A stretch of 64,000 nt of DNA from SMWC01 sp964466315 (GTDB lineage: Bacteria; Pseudomonadota; Gammaproteobacteria; Steroidobacterales; Rariloculaceae), in NCBI GenBank assembly GCA_964466315.1, contig CAYXNS010000006.1, forward strand, positions 1 to 64,000. The letters are read 5' to 3'. A model generated the notes under the pieces. The model was not told the origin of the DNA. It did not search any database and worked only from the letters and a program-made list of their open reading frames with translations. Below, piece by piece: positions 33,333 through 45,424 of the stretch (its first letter is position 1; the number at the start of each line of letters is the position of its first letter). The position numbers and the translations under genes are program-made.

Positions 33333-33814
33333 CAGCCGGCGAGCAGCAGAATACCATCCTGGTCGGCGAATACGCGGTCGTCGGGCGTGCATACGGTGTC
33401 CCCGAGATCGACCGGTAAAGCGGTGTCGCCCTCGCCTTTGCGCACGGACTTTCTCGGTGTCGCGGCAAGCGCCATGATGCCGGTGTCGAGTTCAGCGAGC
33501 GTCGCTCGATCCCGGACACAGCCGAAGACGACGACGCCCTCCCAGCCGTTCTCCTGCGCCATTCCTGCAATGGCATCACCGACGAGCGCGCAGCGATACG
33601 ACCCACCTCCGTCCACGATCATGACCTTGCCGTGCCCTGGAGTCTGCGCCAACTCGCGAACGCGGGAGTTGTCCTCGAAGCATTTCACCGTCGTCGCTCG
33701 CCCGCAGAAGTGCCTGCGACCGCCGAAATGTGTGAATACGGTCGACGGGACTCGGGCCTGCTCCGGGAATTTGTCGTAGAGGTCGCAGGTCGATGAGAAG
33801 TTTTCGCCGGTCAT
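33332..33814 (-). CDS. rraA: RraA family protein (RNase E regulator / HMG aldolase-like)
   Basis: A 160-residue protein of the RraA family. E. coli RraA inhibits RNase E; homologues are class II 4-hydroxy-4-methyl-2-oxoglutarate aldolases. Visible family parts are TCDLYDKFPEQARV at the N-terminus, GKVMIVDGGGSYRCALVGDAIAGMAQENGWEG near residues 64-93, and CVRDRATLAELDTGIMALAATPRKS near 99-123. The Asp-X20-Arg-Asp arrangement of the aldolases is kept, so either function is possible. Length fits RraA. AAGGAAC precedes the ATG. Confidence 0.88.
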   Translation of the reverse strand: MTGENFSSTCDLYDKFPEQARVPSTVFTHFGGRRHFCGRATTVKCFEDNSRVRELAQTPGHGKVMIVDGGGSYRCALVGDAIAGMAQENGWEGVVVFGCVRDRATLAELDTGIMALAATPRKSVRKGEGDTALPVDLGDTVCTPDDRVFADQDGILLLAG

Positions 33815-33878
33815 ATCAGTTCCTTCATAAGAATCGCGACGAGGGCGTCGCTACTGCGTCGGTCGATGCCACTGCAGC

Positions 33879-34655
33879 TTAGGGTTCGCGCTTCGCTTCC
33901 TGCCAGAGACTCTCGAGGCGGTCGATATCGAATGCCCGCCAGTCTCCTCCTGCTGCGTCAACCTTGTTTTCCACGCGCCGAAAGCGCTGCTCGAAACGCC
34001 GATTTGCGCCGCGAAGACAAGCCTCGGGATCGAGCTTCAGGTGCCGACAGATGTTCGCCAATGCGAACAGGACATCGCCCATCTCGGCTGTCATCGCGTC
34101 CTCGCTGCCGGTCTCGTGCGCTTCGTCCAGCTCTTGCAGTTCTTCGTCGAGCTTGGCCCGCGCCCCGGCGACTGTGGGCCAATCGAATCCCACCCGGGCT
34201 GCGCGGCGGCCGAGCTTCGTCGCGCGAGTCAGCGCCGGGAGCGCTGTCGCAACGCCATCCAACAGGCTCTCGCGGTCACTCTCATCCGCCTCGGCATCTT
34301 TGAGGGCATCCCAGGCCAGCGTTTGAGCAGCCGCAGTATCCACGACCCCGTCAGCGAAAACATGCGGGTGCCGGCGCGTCATCTTGTCGCAGATCGCGTC
34401 GACGACGGCGCCGAAATCGAACGCACCCGACTCCTGCGCCATGCGGGCGTGATAGACGACCTGGAGCAGGAGATCGCCAAGTTCGTCCTTGAGACCCTGA
34501 AGGTCGCCCCGGGCGACCGCATCCGCAACCTCATAGGCCTCCTCGATCGTATAGGGCGCTATCGTCGCGAAGGTCTGTTCGCGGTCCCAGGGGCAACCTG
34601 AATCCGGATCCCGGAGCTGAACCATAATTTCAAGTAAATTATCTATAGTTCTCAT
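33879..34655 (-). CDS. mazG: nucleoside triphosphate pyrophosphohydrolase MazG
   Basis: A 258-residue housecleaning NTP pyrophosphatase with two MazG domains. The first has CPWDREQTFATIAPYTIEEAYEVADAV and DELGDLLLQVVYHARMAQE (residues about 20-76), supplying the Mg-binding Glu/Asp residues. The second has KLDEELQELDEAHETG and AEMGDVLFALANICRHL. Its first 15 codons are AT-rich, unlike the rest of the gene. AAAGGG precedes the ATG, and it follows nudL by 17 bp. Confidence 0.94.
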   Translation of the reverse strand: MRTIDNLLEIMVQLRDPDSGCPWDREQTFATIAPYTIEEAYEVADAVARGDLQGLKDELGDLLLQVVYHARMAQESGAFDFGAVVDAICDKMTRRHPHVFADGVVDTAAAQTLAWDALKDAEADESDRESLLDGVATALPALTRATKLGRRAARVGFDWPTVAGARAKLDEELQELDEAHETGSEDAMTAEMGDVLFALANICRHLKLDPEACLRGANRRFEQRFRRVENKVDAAGGDWRAFDIDRLESLWQEAKREP

Positions 34656-34672
34656 AACCCTTTATTAATTAA

Positions 34673-35287
34673 TTATTTATTTATAAGCCTAGTAAGATTT
34701 CTCAATATCGTTGCGGTAGCACCCCAGACATAGTGCCCCGCATAGTCGAACTCGTACATCCACAGTGTCGTGCCAAAGCGGTCGCGTGTGCTCAAACGAA
34801 GGTTGTCGGCACCGAACAGAAACTCCAGCGGCACTTCGAAAACGTCGGCAACTTCGGAATGATCCAGAACCGCTTCAAACTCAGCTTCGACGAACCCGAC
34901 AACAGGCGTAATCAGAAACCCTGTGCCGGTCAGAATCTCCTGCATCGAGCCCGCGACCGAAACGAGTTCGGGCTGCAAGCCGACCTCCTCCTCAGCTTCG
35001 CGCAGGGCCGTGGCCACGGGGCCCGTATCGTCGGCCTCGATCCGGCCGCCCGGGAAGCTGACTTGCCCCGGATGATCCGAAAGATGAGCCGCGCGCTCCG
35101 TCAGGATCACATGGAGCCCCGCCGCTCTCTCTACCAGTCCCAGCAGCACCGCGGCCGAACTCGGCGAATCGGTCAGAAAATCGCGGAGTTCCTGGGACAC
35201 GGGGCCGCGCGCCTGGGCCAGCAGCCCCTCCAGCGGATCGGCCGGCTCTCGGACATGCGCGAGTCGTTTCTCGATCAGAGCGCGCAA
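34673..35287 (-). CDS. nudL: CoA pyrophosphatase, NUDIX family
   Basis: A 204-residue Nudix hydrolase of the NudL/CoAse type, which splits CoA into 3',5'-ADP and phosphopantetheine. The Nudix box GGRIEADDTGPVATALREAEEEVGL is near residues 77-100, preceded by VILTERAAHLSDHPGQVSFP, the CoA-specific UPF0035 motif. The start codon is TTG, 7 bp after the fumC stop, and a downstream start cannot be excluded. The last codons are AT-rich. Confidence 0.88.
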   Translation of the reverse strand: MRALIEKRLAHVREPADPLEGLLAQARGPVSQELRDFLTDSPSSAAVLLGLVERAAGLHVILTERAAHLSDHPGQVSFPGGRIEADDTGPVATALREAEEEVGLQPELVSVAGSMQEILTGTGFLITPVVGFVEAEFEAVLDHSEVADVFEVPLEFLFGADNLRLSTRDRFGTTLWMYEFDYAGHYVWGATATILRNLTRLINK

Positions 35288-35294
35288 CGACCAG

Positions 35295-36680
35295 TCAGCC
35301 CTTGATGCCGCCTCGCGTCAGCTCTTTCGGGTCGAGCAGCGACTTGAGTTCGTCGTCGCTGAGATCGGTTTCCTGCGCCGCGACCTCCCGGATCGGCTCA
35401 CCGTCTCGGTACGCCTGTTTGGCGATCGCAGCCCCCTTCTCGTAACCGATCACCGGATTCAGCGCCGTTACGAGAATCGGGTTGCGCTCTAGGGCGTCCT
35501 GCAGGCTCGTCTCGTTGACGGTGAACCCCTCGATCGCCGAGTCGGCCACTACTCGCGCAGCGTTGCTGAGGAGTTCGATACTCTGCAGCAGGTTATGGGC
35601 CACGACCGGCAGCATGACGTTGAGCTGAAAATTCCCGGACTGGCCGGCAACCGTAATCGTGGCGTCATTGCCTATGACCTGAGCCGCCACCATCGCCGCT
35701 GCCTCCGGAATCACCGGATTAACTTTTCCCGGCATGATGCTGCTTCCGGGCTGCAGCGCGGGCAGCGCGATCTCGGCGAGACCCGCCAGCGGCCCACTGT
35801 TCATCCAGCGAAGATCGTTGGCGATCTTCATAAGGCTCACGGCTGTCGTCTTGAGTTGTCCCGATAACTCGACGGCTGTGTCCTGGCTGCTCAGTGCCTC
35901 GAAATAGCTCTCCGCAGGACGAAAGGCGATGCGCGTACTCGTCGACAGTTCGGCCGCCATGCGTACGCCGAATTCGGGGTGCGCGTTGATCCCCGTGCCA
36001 ACGGCCGTTCCGCCCTGCGCAAGCTCGCTCAAACGCGGTAGAACGCCCGCGACTCGTTGATGGTCTGTGCGAATTTGCTTCGCCCAACCGGATAACTCCT
36101 GGTCGAACCGAACCGGCATCGCGTCCATGAGATGGGTACGGCCGGTCTTGACTATTTCGGCGAGTAGCTGGCCCTTCCTTTCGGTCGTATCCGCTAGATG
36201 CTGCAGGGCCGGCAGTAAGCCCTCGGTGACGCTCAACGCAGCACTGACGTGAATTGCCGTCGGTATGACGTCGTTGCTGCTCTGCCCCATATTGACATGG
36301 TCGTTCGGATGAACGGCCAGTCCTGAGGCCTGGCTCGCCAGACGTGCGATGACCTCGTTAGCATTCATGTTCGAACTCGTCCCCGACCCTGTCTGAAAGA
36401 CATCAACCGGAAATTCAGCATCGCGCTCCCCGCTGGCAACCGCCCCGGAAGCTGTCTGGATAGCTGCTGCGATGTCGGCCGGCAACAGCCCCAGCGACGC
36501 ATTCGTCTCTGCCGCGGCCCTCTTGATGAGCCCCAGCGCCCGAATGAACTGCCGCGGCATGGCGATACCGCTGATTGGAAAGTTATTTACTGCGCGTTGG
36601 GTCTGCGCACCCCAGAGCACGTCTGCCGGTACCTCGAGTTCCCCCATACCGTCTCGCTCGACTCGTTTATCGCCTGTCAT
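35295..36680 (-). CDS. fumC: fumarate hydratase class II
   Basis: A 461-residue oxygen-stable, iron-free fumarase of the TCA cycle. Superfamily signatures are clear: GSGTSSNMNANEVIA near residue 96, NDHVNMGQSSNDVIPTA near 126, TGRTHLMDAMPV near 183 and the signature loop GSSIMPGKVNP near 316. Length fits FumC. GAGGAG precedes the ATG. It is divergent from purB, a member of the same superfamily, about 110 bp apart. Confidence 0.96.
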   Translation of the reverse strand: MTGDKRVERDGMGELEVPADVLWGAQTQRAVNNFPISGIAMPRQFIRALGLIKRAAAETNASLGLLPADIAAAIQTASGAVASGERDAEFPVDVFQTGSGTSSNMNANEVIARLASQASGLAVHPNDHVNMGQSSNDVIPTAIHVSAALSVTEGLLPALQHLADTTERKGQLLAEIVKTGRTHLMDAMPVRFDQELSGWAKQIRTDHQRVAGVLPRLSELAQGGTAVGTGINAHPEFGVRMAAELSTSTRIAFRPAESYFEALSSQDTAVELSGQLKTTAVSLMKIANDLRWMNSGPLAGLAEIALPALQPGSSIMPGKVNPVIPEAAAMVAAQVIGNDATITVAGQSGNFQLNVMLPVVAHNLLQSIELLSNAARVVADSAIEGFTVNETSLQDALERNPILVTALNPVIGYEKGAAIAKQAYRDGEPIREVAAQETDLSDDELKSLLDPKELTRGGIKG

Positions 36681-36791
36681 GCTCTCTCCTCAAAGAATCT
36701 TCACTCCTGGCCGAAGCGGCCTTGGATCCTCGGAGTCGGAGAAACCCGAGGAACAGTGTATGATGCGCACTCCGCAACTGCTTGTATAGGG

Positions 36792-38177
36792 ATGCCGAGC
36801 AACCCTGTGGACCCCGCCGTTCTCACTGCTCTCTCGCCGCTCGACGGCCGCTACGCGACCCAGGCTACCGCGCTGCGTGAATATCTGTCCGAGTATGCGC
36901 TGATCCGTTATCGTACGCTTGTGGAGGTGCGGTGGCTGCAGCATCTGGCGAACGAGCCTGCCGTGCGCGAGCTCGGAGAACTGGACGGGCCCGTCAAGGA
37001 CGTCCTGAATCGGTTGGTCGACGATTTCTCCATGGACGACGCCCGGCGGGTCAAGGCGCTGGAGGCGGAAACAAATCACGACGTCAAGGCCGTCGAGTAT
37101 TTCCTCAGTGAGAAGCTCGACGGGGTATCGAGTGCCGCTACAGACCTCAGGCCGTTCATCCACTTCGCGTGCACGTCGGAAGACATCAATAACCTGTCGT
37201 ACGCACTGATGCTCAGAGATGCACGTCAGCGCGTACTACTTCCGCAGATGAAATCGCTGGCGAAGCACATTCGAGCGCTCGCTCACGAATTCGCCGACCT
37301 GCCGATGCTTTCGAGAACGCATGGTCAGCCCGCAAGTCCGACAACGCTGGGCAAGGAACTCGCTGTGTTCGTTTATCGGATGACTCAGCAATTGGAAAAG
37401 TTCGCCGACGTGCCGGCGCTCGGTAAGATCAACGGCGCGGTAGGAAACTTTAACGCTCACGTGGCAGCGTATCCGGACGCCGACTGGCGTGGCATCGGTG
37501 AACGCTTCGTGGAGTCTCTGGACGTTCAGCCGGCAACCTATACGACCCAGATCGAATCTCACGACTGGATCGCGGAATACGCACAGGCGTTGAGCCGCTT
37601 CAACACCGTGCTCCTCGATCTTTGTCAGGATCTCTGGGGCTACGTGAGCCTCGGCTATTTCCGCCCTCGAGCCGTCGCAGGTGAAGTGGGATCGTCAACG
37701 ATGCCGCACAAGGTCAACCCCATCGAATTTGAGAATGCCGAAGGAAATCTCGGAGTATCCAATGCGCTCCTCACGTTTCTGGCCGGGAAACTCCCGCAGT
37801 CGAGATTTCAGCGAGACCTCACGGACTCCACGGTGCTGCGCAACCTCGGTGTCGCGCTCGGGCACTGCCTCATTGCAATCGAGTCGGCCGATCGTGGCAT
37901 CGCGAAGCTGGAGGCCGACATTCAACGCATCACGGCGGATCTCACGGCCAGTCCCGAGATCCTCGCGGAAGCCGTGCAAACCGTGATGCGCCGATACGGA
38001 ATCACCGATGCCTACGAACAGCTGAAGACCCTCACACGCGGCCAGGAGATCACGATGGCCAGTATCGAGGCGTTCATCGGCACGCTGGATATTCCCGCCG
38101 AAGAGCAGCAGCGCCTGTTGGGCTTGACGCCGGCGGAATACATCGGCATCGCCGCTAAGCTCGCCCGCGATATCTAG
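36792..38177 (+). CDS. purB: adenylosuccinate lyase
   Basis: A 461-residue enzyme of purine synthesis that cleaves SAICAR and adenylosuccinate. It begins ALSPLDGRYATQATALREYLSEYALI, typical of the E. coli type. Signatures are FACTSEDINNLSYALML near residue 118, LSRTHGQPASPTTLGKE near 169, and GSSTMPHKVNPIEFENAEGN near 296. The ATG at 36792 gives the canonical N-terminus; the frame is open upstream but that part is not conserved. nudJ and mnmA, its usual neighbours, follow within 4 kb. Confidence 0.96.
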   Translation: MPSNPVDPAVLTALSPLDGRYATQATALREYLSEYALIRYRTLVEVRWLQHLANEPAVRELGELDGPVKDVLNRLVDDFSMDDARRVKALEAETNHDVKAVEYFLSEKLDGVSSAATDLRPFIHFACTSEDINNLSYALMLRDARQRVLLPQMKSLAKHIRALAHEFADLPMLSRTHGQPASPTTLGKELAVFVYRMTQQLEKFADVPALGKINGAVGNFNAHVAAYPDADWRGIGERFVESLDVQPATYTTQIESHDWIAEYAQALSRFNTVLLDLCQDLWGYVSLGYFRPRAVAGEVGSSTMPHKVNPIEFENAEGNLGVSNALLTFLAGKLPQSRFQRDLTDSTVLRNLGVALGHCLIAIESADRGIAKLEADIQRITADLTASPEILAEAVQTVMRRYGITDAYEQLKTLTRGQEITMASIEAFIGTLDIPAEEQQRLLGLTPAEYIGIAAKLARDI

Positions 38178-38438
38178 TCTGAACTCAGCGAGCCGCCTAC
38201 CGAAAACACGGCACAAGTGCTTGATGGAGCGAGAGATTTACGACCTCTACTCTTACGGGAAACATGACACAGGGCACAGCGCTCACGAGCCTCTCACGTA
38301 GAATATTTTCCGTAGTTCGTGATCACAGATCGACGAAGGTAGATGCTTGAGACAACGGTCTCCAGGATAACAATACCGAACGTGATGGGAAGATCCGAAC
38401 CGCCCGAATACTAACTACCCAAAGGCAGTCGGCTGAGG

Positions 38439-38939
38439 ATGACGGATCAAGCAGAATCAACAGGAACACGGCGCATTCTCTCGACGAGCGAAGAGGTCCG
38501 CAACGCCGTAATCGACATCACTCGGCGCGCGGACCGAGCCCTGGCCATTCTTACACCAGACCTCGAACCGGACGTCTATGATCACGAAGCATTCCTCGAG
38601 ACACTGAAGAAATTCATACTTGCACGCAGCTCCGCTCGCGTATGTGTGTTGATCATAGATCCTGTTCGTGCCATGAAGAGCGGTAACCAATTCGTGAGCA
38701 TGGGCCAGCGTTTGAACAGCTATCTCGAGTTTCGGAACGTCAAGGAAGAGCTTCGCGGGCAGAAGGAAGCATATTGCATCGCGGACGAGAATGCGCTTGT
38801 TTACCGTATCGACGGACGACGCTGCGAAGGCATGTCCGACACCAACGAGCCAGCCGTCGCCCGCAAGTATCTCGATAGATTCGATGAGCTCTGGCACGTA
38901 TGCGAGATAGAACCGACACTACGCCGGATGCAACTATAG
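38439..38939 (+). CDS. hypothetical protein, DUF7931-like
   Basis: A 166-residue soluble protein. It begins with a polar tail, then STSEEVRNAVIDITRRADRALAILTPDLEPDVYDHEAFLETLKKFIL, and later VCVLIIDPVRAMKSGNQFVSMGQRLNSYLEFRNV. This resembles a phospholipase-D-like fold without an HKD motif, as in proteins I recall as DUF7931, found fused to or near acetyltransferases. It lies between purB and nudJ, after 261 bp in which I see no gene or clear signal. The function is unknown. Confidence 0.7.
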   Translation: MTDQAESTGTRRILSTSEEVRNAVIDITRRADRALAILTPDLEPDVYDHEAFLETLKKFILARSSARVCVLIIDPVRAMKSGNQFVSMGQRLNSYLEFRNVKEELRGQKEAYCIADENALVYRIDGRRCEGMSDTNEPAVARKYLDRFDELWHVCEIEPTLRRMQL

Positions 38940-38967
38940 CGATACGGATCGTAGTCCTTAGCTCCCC

Positions 38968-39444
38968 ATGACTCGAAGAATTGACATTACTGTTGCCGCG
39001 ATCATAGAAACCGACGCACGGTTTCTGTTGGTCGAAGAAGAAGCGGGCAGGCGAAAAGTCTTCAATCAACCCGCCGGACACCTCGAGCCCGGTGAGTCCT
39101 TAACCGAAGCAGTCATTCGTGAGACGTTCGAAGAGACGAGTTTCGCTTTCGAGCCCACCGCCCTGTTGGGTCTCTATCTCTGGCATTGCGATGAAGCCGA
39201 TACGACATTTCTCCGCGTTGCGTTTTGCGGCGAGGCGAACGCATCTGCCGTCGTGCCGAGCCTGGACGAAGGCATCCTCGCGGCGCACTGGTTTACGCGC
39301 GCACAGATCGTCTCACGTGGCCCCCGTCTTAGAAGTCCGCTGGTACTCCGCTGCCTGGACGACCACCTGGCGGGCACGCACTATCCCCTGAGCGTGATAT
39401 CGGAGTTACCGGTCGAAGAAATCGCGCTCCTGTCCGGCTCGTAA
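38968..39444 (+). CDS. nudJ: NUDIX hydrolase, NudJ-like phosphatase
   Basis: A 158-residue Nudix protein. The Nudix box GHLEPGESLTEAVIRETFEETSF is near residues 37-59. It begins RRIDITVAAIIETDARFLLVEEEAGRRKVFNQPAGH, which is typical of NudJ, a nucleoside di/triphosphatase also reported to hydrolyse HMP pyrophosphate. In E. coli nudJ is next to mnmA; here a DUF6152 gene on the opposite strand lies between them. Confidence 0.88.
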   Translation: MTRRIDITVAAIIETDARFLLVEEEAGRRKVFNQPAGHLEPGESLTEAVIRETFEETSFAFEPTALLGLYLWHCDEADTTFLRVAFCGEANASAVVPSLDEGILAAHWFTRAQIVSRGPRLRSPLVLRCLDDHLAGTHYPLSVISELPVEEIALLSGS

Positions 39445-39604
39445 ATTCGCCCCAAGGCTCGGATTCACCTGAATCCCGGGTTCCACTCTTCTCCACCGAG
39501 AACGATCCTTCGTTGATGCTCTATTGACTACGCCCGTTCGTCTGGAATCGGCAATTTCGGCGGCGACTACACGAGCGGATAAATCGCAATCGACTGGCGG
39601 ATAA

Positions 39605-40615
39605 TCAGTTATCGGCGACGTGCCGGCTCGAGACCTCCGGATCACAGTCGTAGGGCAGGACCTCGAGATGCGGCGCGTGGCGCCAGTTGACGGTACCGGT
39701 CACCGGTTCGGTCAGGTATTCGGGATCCTCGACGAAGTAATCGACCCGTGCGGTCGCGCCGTCTTCGCCTAAAGTGAAGCGCTCCACGACGTGGCGCTGC
39801 GCGCCAGACGGGATACCCCGGCCCGTGCCCCAGCGATGGTCGGCCATTCCGACCGTATCGACGACGAGCACATCGCCCTCCCACCAACCGATCGAGTGGC
39901 CCTGGTTCGTGTGCTCGAGGTCTGCGGGATGTTCGCGGCCATCCGTATAGACTGTCCGAGTCACGCCGTTGTACTCGAGATAGATCGCCACAACGTCGTC
40001 GCCGAGCGTTACCCGATGCAGATACGGTCCGCCCATATTGCCGGGCGGGATGCCGGGTATGCACTGCAGCATCGGGTTGTGATCGTTGGTGAACCTCGCC
40101 GCCGCGGCCAAGGCTTTCTCCGTCAGCGGGAGATGCGTAGCGGCCGAGTCCCGTGGGCCCGCGCCGCTCCAGTCAGCCGTCTCCCAGATTCCCATCAGGC
40201 TCTCGGCGCCCGGAACCTCTCCCACGACGATCCGCCCCGCCGATCCTTGCGAGGAATACACCGTACCGTCGGATGTCGTGAAGGTCATTCCGAACAATCG
40301 TCTCTTGTCGGGGTTCCGGTCCGGGTTCGCGCGAATCGTGACGACATCGCCAGCCTGAAGCGAGTTCGCCGACCAGCCCCGGCGGATCAGATTCGGCGTC
40401 GATTGCGTCTCGATCTCCCATTCGAATAGTTCGCCGCTTTCGATCGTCGCTTCGGCATAGATGTACACGTGCGGATTGGCCCAGTCGACGCGTGTGACCG
40501 TAGCCTGGAACGCCAGCACGTCGTCCGAGAAACTGATGCGAGAGTGGTGCGCCCCAGCCTGAATCGAGATGGCGCTCGAACACAACCCGATCGCGACGAA
40601 TCTAAATCTGCTCAT
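39605..40615 (-). CDS. exported DUF6152 family protein, long form
   Basis: A 336-residue secreted protein. A signal peptide ends at QAGAHHS. The first about 120 residues are DUF6152-like (HHSRISFSDDVLAFQATVTRVDWANPHVYIYAEA). The rest contains a conserved region with PGIPPGNMGGPYLHRV and DDVVAIYLEYNGVTRTVYTDGREHP, then WEGDVLVVDTVGM, often seen after DUF6152. The ATG at 40615 has AAGGGGAG upstream and starts the signal peptide; an upstream in-frame start would bury it. It interrupts the nudJ-mnmA neighbourhood on the opposite strand. Function unknown. Confidence 0.8.
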   Translation of the reverse strand: MSRFRFVAIGLCSSAISIQAGAHHSRISFSDDVLAFQATVTRVDWANPHVYIYAEATIESGELFEWEIETQSTPNLIRRGWSANSLQAGDVVTIRANPDRNPDKRRLFGMTFTTSDGTVYSSQGSAGRIVVGEVPGAESLMGIWETADWSGAGPRDSAATHLPLTEKALAAAARFTNDHNPMLQCIPGIPPGNMGGPYLHRVTLGDDVVAIYLEYNGVTRTVYTDGREHPADLEHTNQGHSIGWWEGDVLVVDTVGMADHRWGTGRGIPSGAQRHVVERFTLGEDGATARVDYFVEDPEYLTEPVTGTVNWRHAPHLEVLPYDCDPEVSSRHVADN

Positions 40616-40755
40616 CGATAACTCCCCTTGTCGGCCGGAACCCGCTCCGGCGCCGGAACTGCGGCATTCTACCGGGTTCACACGAAAAGAGTCCTCATCC
40701 GGGCCGAAATCCGACCATTCAACGCCGAGAAGCCGCCGGTAGTTGGCCACGCGTT

Positions 40756-40771
40756 TGCTAAAATCCGCCCC
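40756..40771 (+). promoter_or_regulatory. extended -10 element directly before mnmA
   Basis: TGCTAAAAT (40756-40764) is an extended -10 whose end is 7 bp from the mnmA ATG. The spacer is CCGCCCC and there is no Shine-Dalgarno. A transcript from here would be leaderless or nearly so. Confidence 0.45.
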
Positions 40772-41893
40772 ATGGGCGAAAACGGGCTTGTCATCGTCGG
40801 ACTCTCCGGAGGCGTCGACTCAGCCGTATCCGCGTTACTTCTGCGCGAGGCCGGGTATGACGTCCAGTGCCTGCAAATGAGCAACTGGGAGGATGACGGC
40901 TACTGCGATGCGGCACAGGATTTTCAAGATGCGCTCGAGATTGCACGGCATCTCAATCTGCCGTTGCACAGGGTAAACTTCGCCGAAGAGTACCGCGAGC
41001 AGGTCTTTTCACACTTCCTTGCCGAATACCACGCGGGCCGCACACCCAACCCCGACGTCCTCTGCAACCGACAGATAAAATTCGGAGCAATGCGACGCTA
41101 TGCGCACCGGCTCGGTGCCGATCTCGTTGCGACGGGCCATTACGCACGCTTGGAGCAGCGCGATGGTCGCGTTCAACTACTCAAAGGCCGCGATTCGGGT
41201 AAAGACCAGAGTTACTTTCTCCACGCCGTGGATGAGACGGGTTTTACCGACGTGCGCTTCCCTCTCGGTGGCCTGACGAAAGCGGCGGTCCGGTCCAGAG
41301 CGCTCAACGCCGGTCTCAAGGTCGCGGATAAGAGAGACAGTACGGGAATCTGCTTTATCGGAGAGCGCCCCTTCGCGAAATTCCTCGGCGAATACCTTCC
41401 CGCGGATCCGGGCCAGATCAAATCTCAGGACGGTGAGGTTCTCGGCGAACACCAGGGCTTGGCCTACTATACGCTCGGACAACGGCAGGGTCTTCGTATC
41501 GGCGGACTCGCGGCGCACGGCCCGGAACCCTGGTACGTGGCGGCAAAAGACCATGACTGCAACGAACTCATTGTCGTACAAGGATCGGACCATCCGCTGC
41601 TGTATCAGAACTGGCTGACCGCGACCGCCGCGCACTGGGTCAACGACGAACCGGCCGGGATGTCCGATGGCAAAGAACTCAAGTGTCGCGCGAAGACTCG
41701 CTACCGACAGCCCGATCAGGCGTGCACGGTCACACGCCGGGACGAGGACAGGCTCGAGGTCTGGTTCGATCGGCCTCAGCGCTCCGTGACACCGGGGCAG
41801 TACGTCGTGTTCTATCGGGAAGATCGCTGCCTGGGCGGCGCTACGATCCAGACAGCTGCCATGCACACCCTGTCTCTTGAGGCGGCGGTCTAG
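40772..41893 (+). CDS. mnmA: tRNA-specific 2-thiouridylase MnmA
   Basis: A 373-residue tRNA-modifying enzyme that makes the 2-thio group of mnm5s2U34. The PP-loop GLSGGVDSAVSALLLREAGYDV is at residues 8-29. The catalytic cysteines are in NPDVLCNRQIKF near 98 and STGICFIGERPF near 193. The C-terminal beta-barrel domain is complete (CRAKTRYRQP, VTPGQYVVFYREDRCLGG). The ATG at 40772 is the usual start. hflD, normally next to mnmA and purB in enterics, is not here. Confidence 0.96.
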   Translation: MGENGLVIVGLSGGVDSAVSALLLREAGYDVQCLQMSNWEDDGYCDAAQDFQDALEIARHLNLPLHRVNFAEEYREQVFSHFLAEYHAGRTPNPDVLCNRQIKFGAMRRYAHRLGADLVATGHYARLEQRDGRVQLLKGRDSGKDQSYFLHAVDETGFTDVRFPLGGLTKAAVRSRALNAGLKVADKRDSTGICFIGERPFAKFLGEYLPADPGQIKSQDGEVLGEHQGLAYYTLGQRQGLRIGGLAAHGPEPWYVAAKDHDCNELIVVQGSDHPLLYQNWLTATAAHWVNDEPAGMSDGKELKCRAKTRYRQPDQACTVTRRDEDRLEVWFDRPQRSVTPGQYVVFYREDRCLGGATIQTAAMHTLSLEAAV

Positions 41894-41899
41894 GCCACT

Positions 41900-41908
41900 T
41901 GTTATAAT
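41900..41908 (+). promoter_or_regulatory. extended -10 promoter of acnA
   Basis: TGTTATAAT is a perfect extended -10 located 48 bp before the acnA GTG. It is followed by a normal leader with a GAGGGG ribosome-binding site (41943-41948). No strong -35 is needed or seen. Confidence 0.6.
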
Positions 41909-41956
41909 TCGCCGCCCACTACGGGCCAGTTCACAATCTTTTGAGGGGATTCCCCA

Positions 41957-44631
<2,675 letters not shown>

Positions 44632-44635
<4 letters not shown>

Positions 44636-45414
44636 ACCCCGCGCAAGCAGCGACGAGTCTGCCCGGCGAACTCGCGCACACGTTGGCTCGCGCAGAGCGT
44701 TGGGGCGTCATGACGGGCTCGAGTATCTCCGCGGAGAGCGGCGTGCCGACATTCAGGGATGCCCAAACAGGCCTCTGGGCGAAGTACAACGCAGAGGAAC
44801 TCGCGACACCCAGCGCGTTCGCGAGCAATCCGACGCTCGTCTGGGACTGGTATGTCTGGCGCCGCGAGCTGATAGGTCGCACACAACCCAACGCCGGCCA
44901 CGAAGCACTCGTGACGCTCGCGAAACTCAAGCCCGGGCTCGTTCTAATCACGCAGAATGTCGATGGACTGCATCAACGCGCGGGCAGTACGAATATCATC
45001 GAGTTTCATGGCCGCATCGATCGTGATAAATGCTTTTCCTGCAACCAGATTGCGCCTGGCACGATCGAGACCGCCGAACAGCCCCCTCGCTGCGAAGCAT
45101 GCGGTGACCGGCTACGCCCGGATGTCATCTGGTTCGGCGAGTCGATTCCGCCGGCTGCGATGGAGGCTGCATTTCGCGCTACCGAGGACTGTGACGTCTT
45201 TCTATCGGTTAGCACTTCCGCTCTCGTCTATCCGGCTGCAGGTCTCNNNNNNNNNNTCGCGCAAGCGGCTGCTGCTCGAGGCGCGACTGTCGTGGAGACC
45301 AACACGAACGCGACGCCGCTCACCGCGTCCGCCGACTATCCACTGCAGGGACTCGCGTCATTCTGGCTGCCGGCTATCGCTGCAAGCGTGGCGCAGCCGT
45401 TCGGGACCTCATGA
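44632..45414 (+). CDS. cobB: Sir2-family NAD-dependent protein deacylase (CobB-like)
   Basis: A sirtuin of about 260 residues with a 10-N gap at 45247-45256 that keeps the frame. NAD-binding motifs are TGSSISAESGVPTFRDAQTGLW near residue 26, QNVDGLHQRAGSTNIIEFHG near 109, and a zinc site with CFSCNQ and CEACGD. WYVWRR near residue 76 supplies the Tyr-X2-Arg pair of class III sirtuins, which favours removal of succinyl and similar acyl groups. The TTG at 44632 overlaps the acnA stop (TTGA); later ATG codons fall inside the NAD motif and are not suitable starts. Confidence 0.88.
45247..45256. other. assembly gap (10 N) in the sirtuin gene
   Basis: Ten undetermined bases. The frames before (VYPAAGL) and after (AQAAAARGATVVETN) agree with a 10-bp gap, which would hide three residues and part of a fourth. 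Confidence 0.98.
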
Positions 45415-45424
45415 TGCCTCGATG

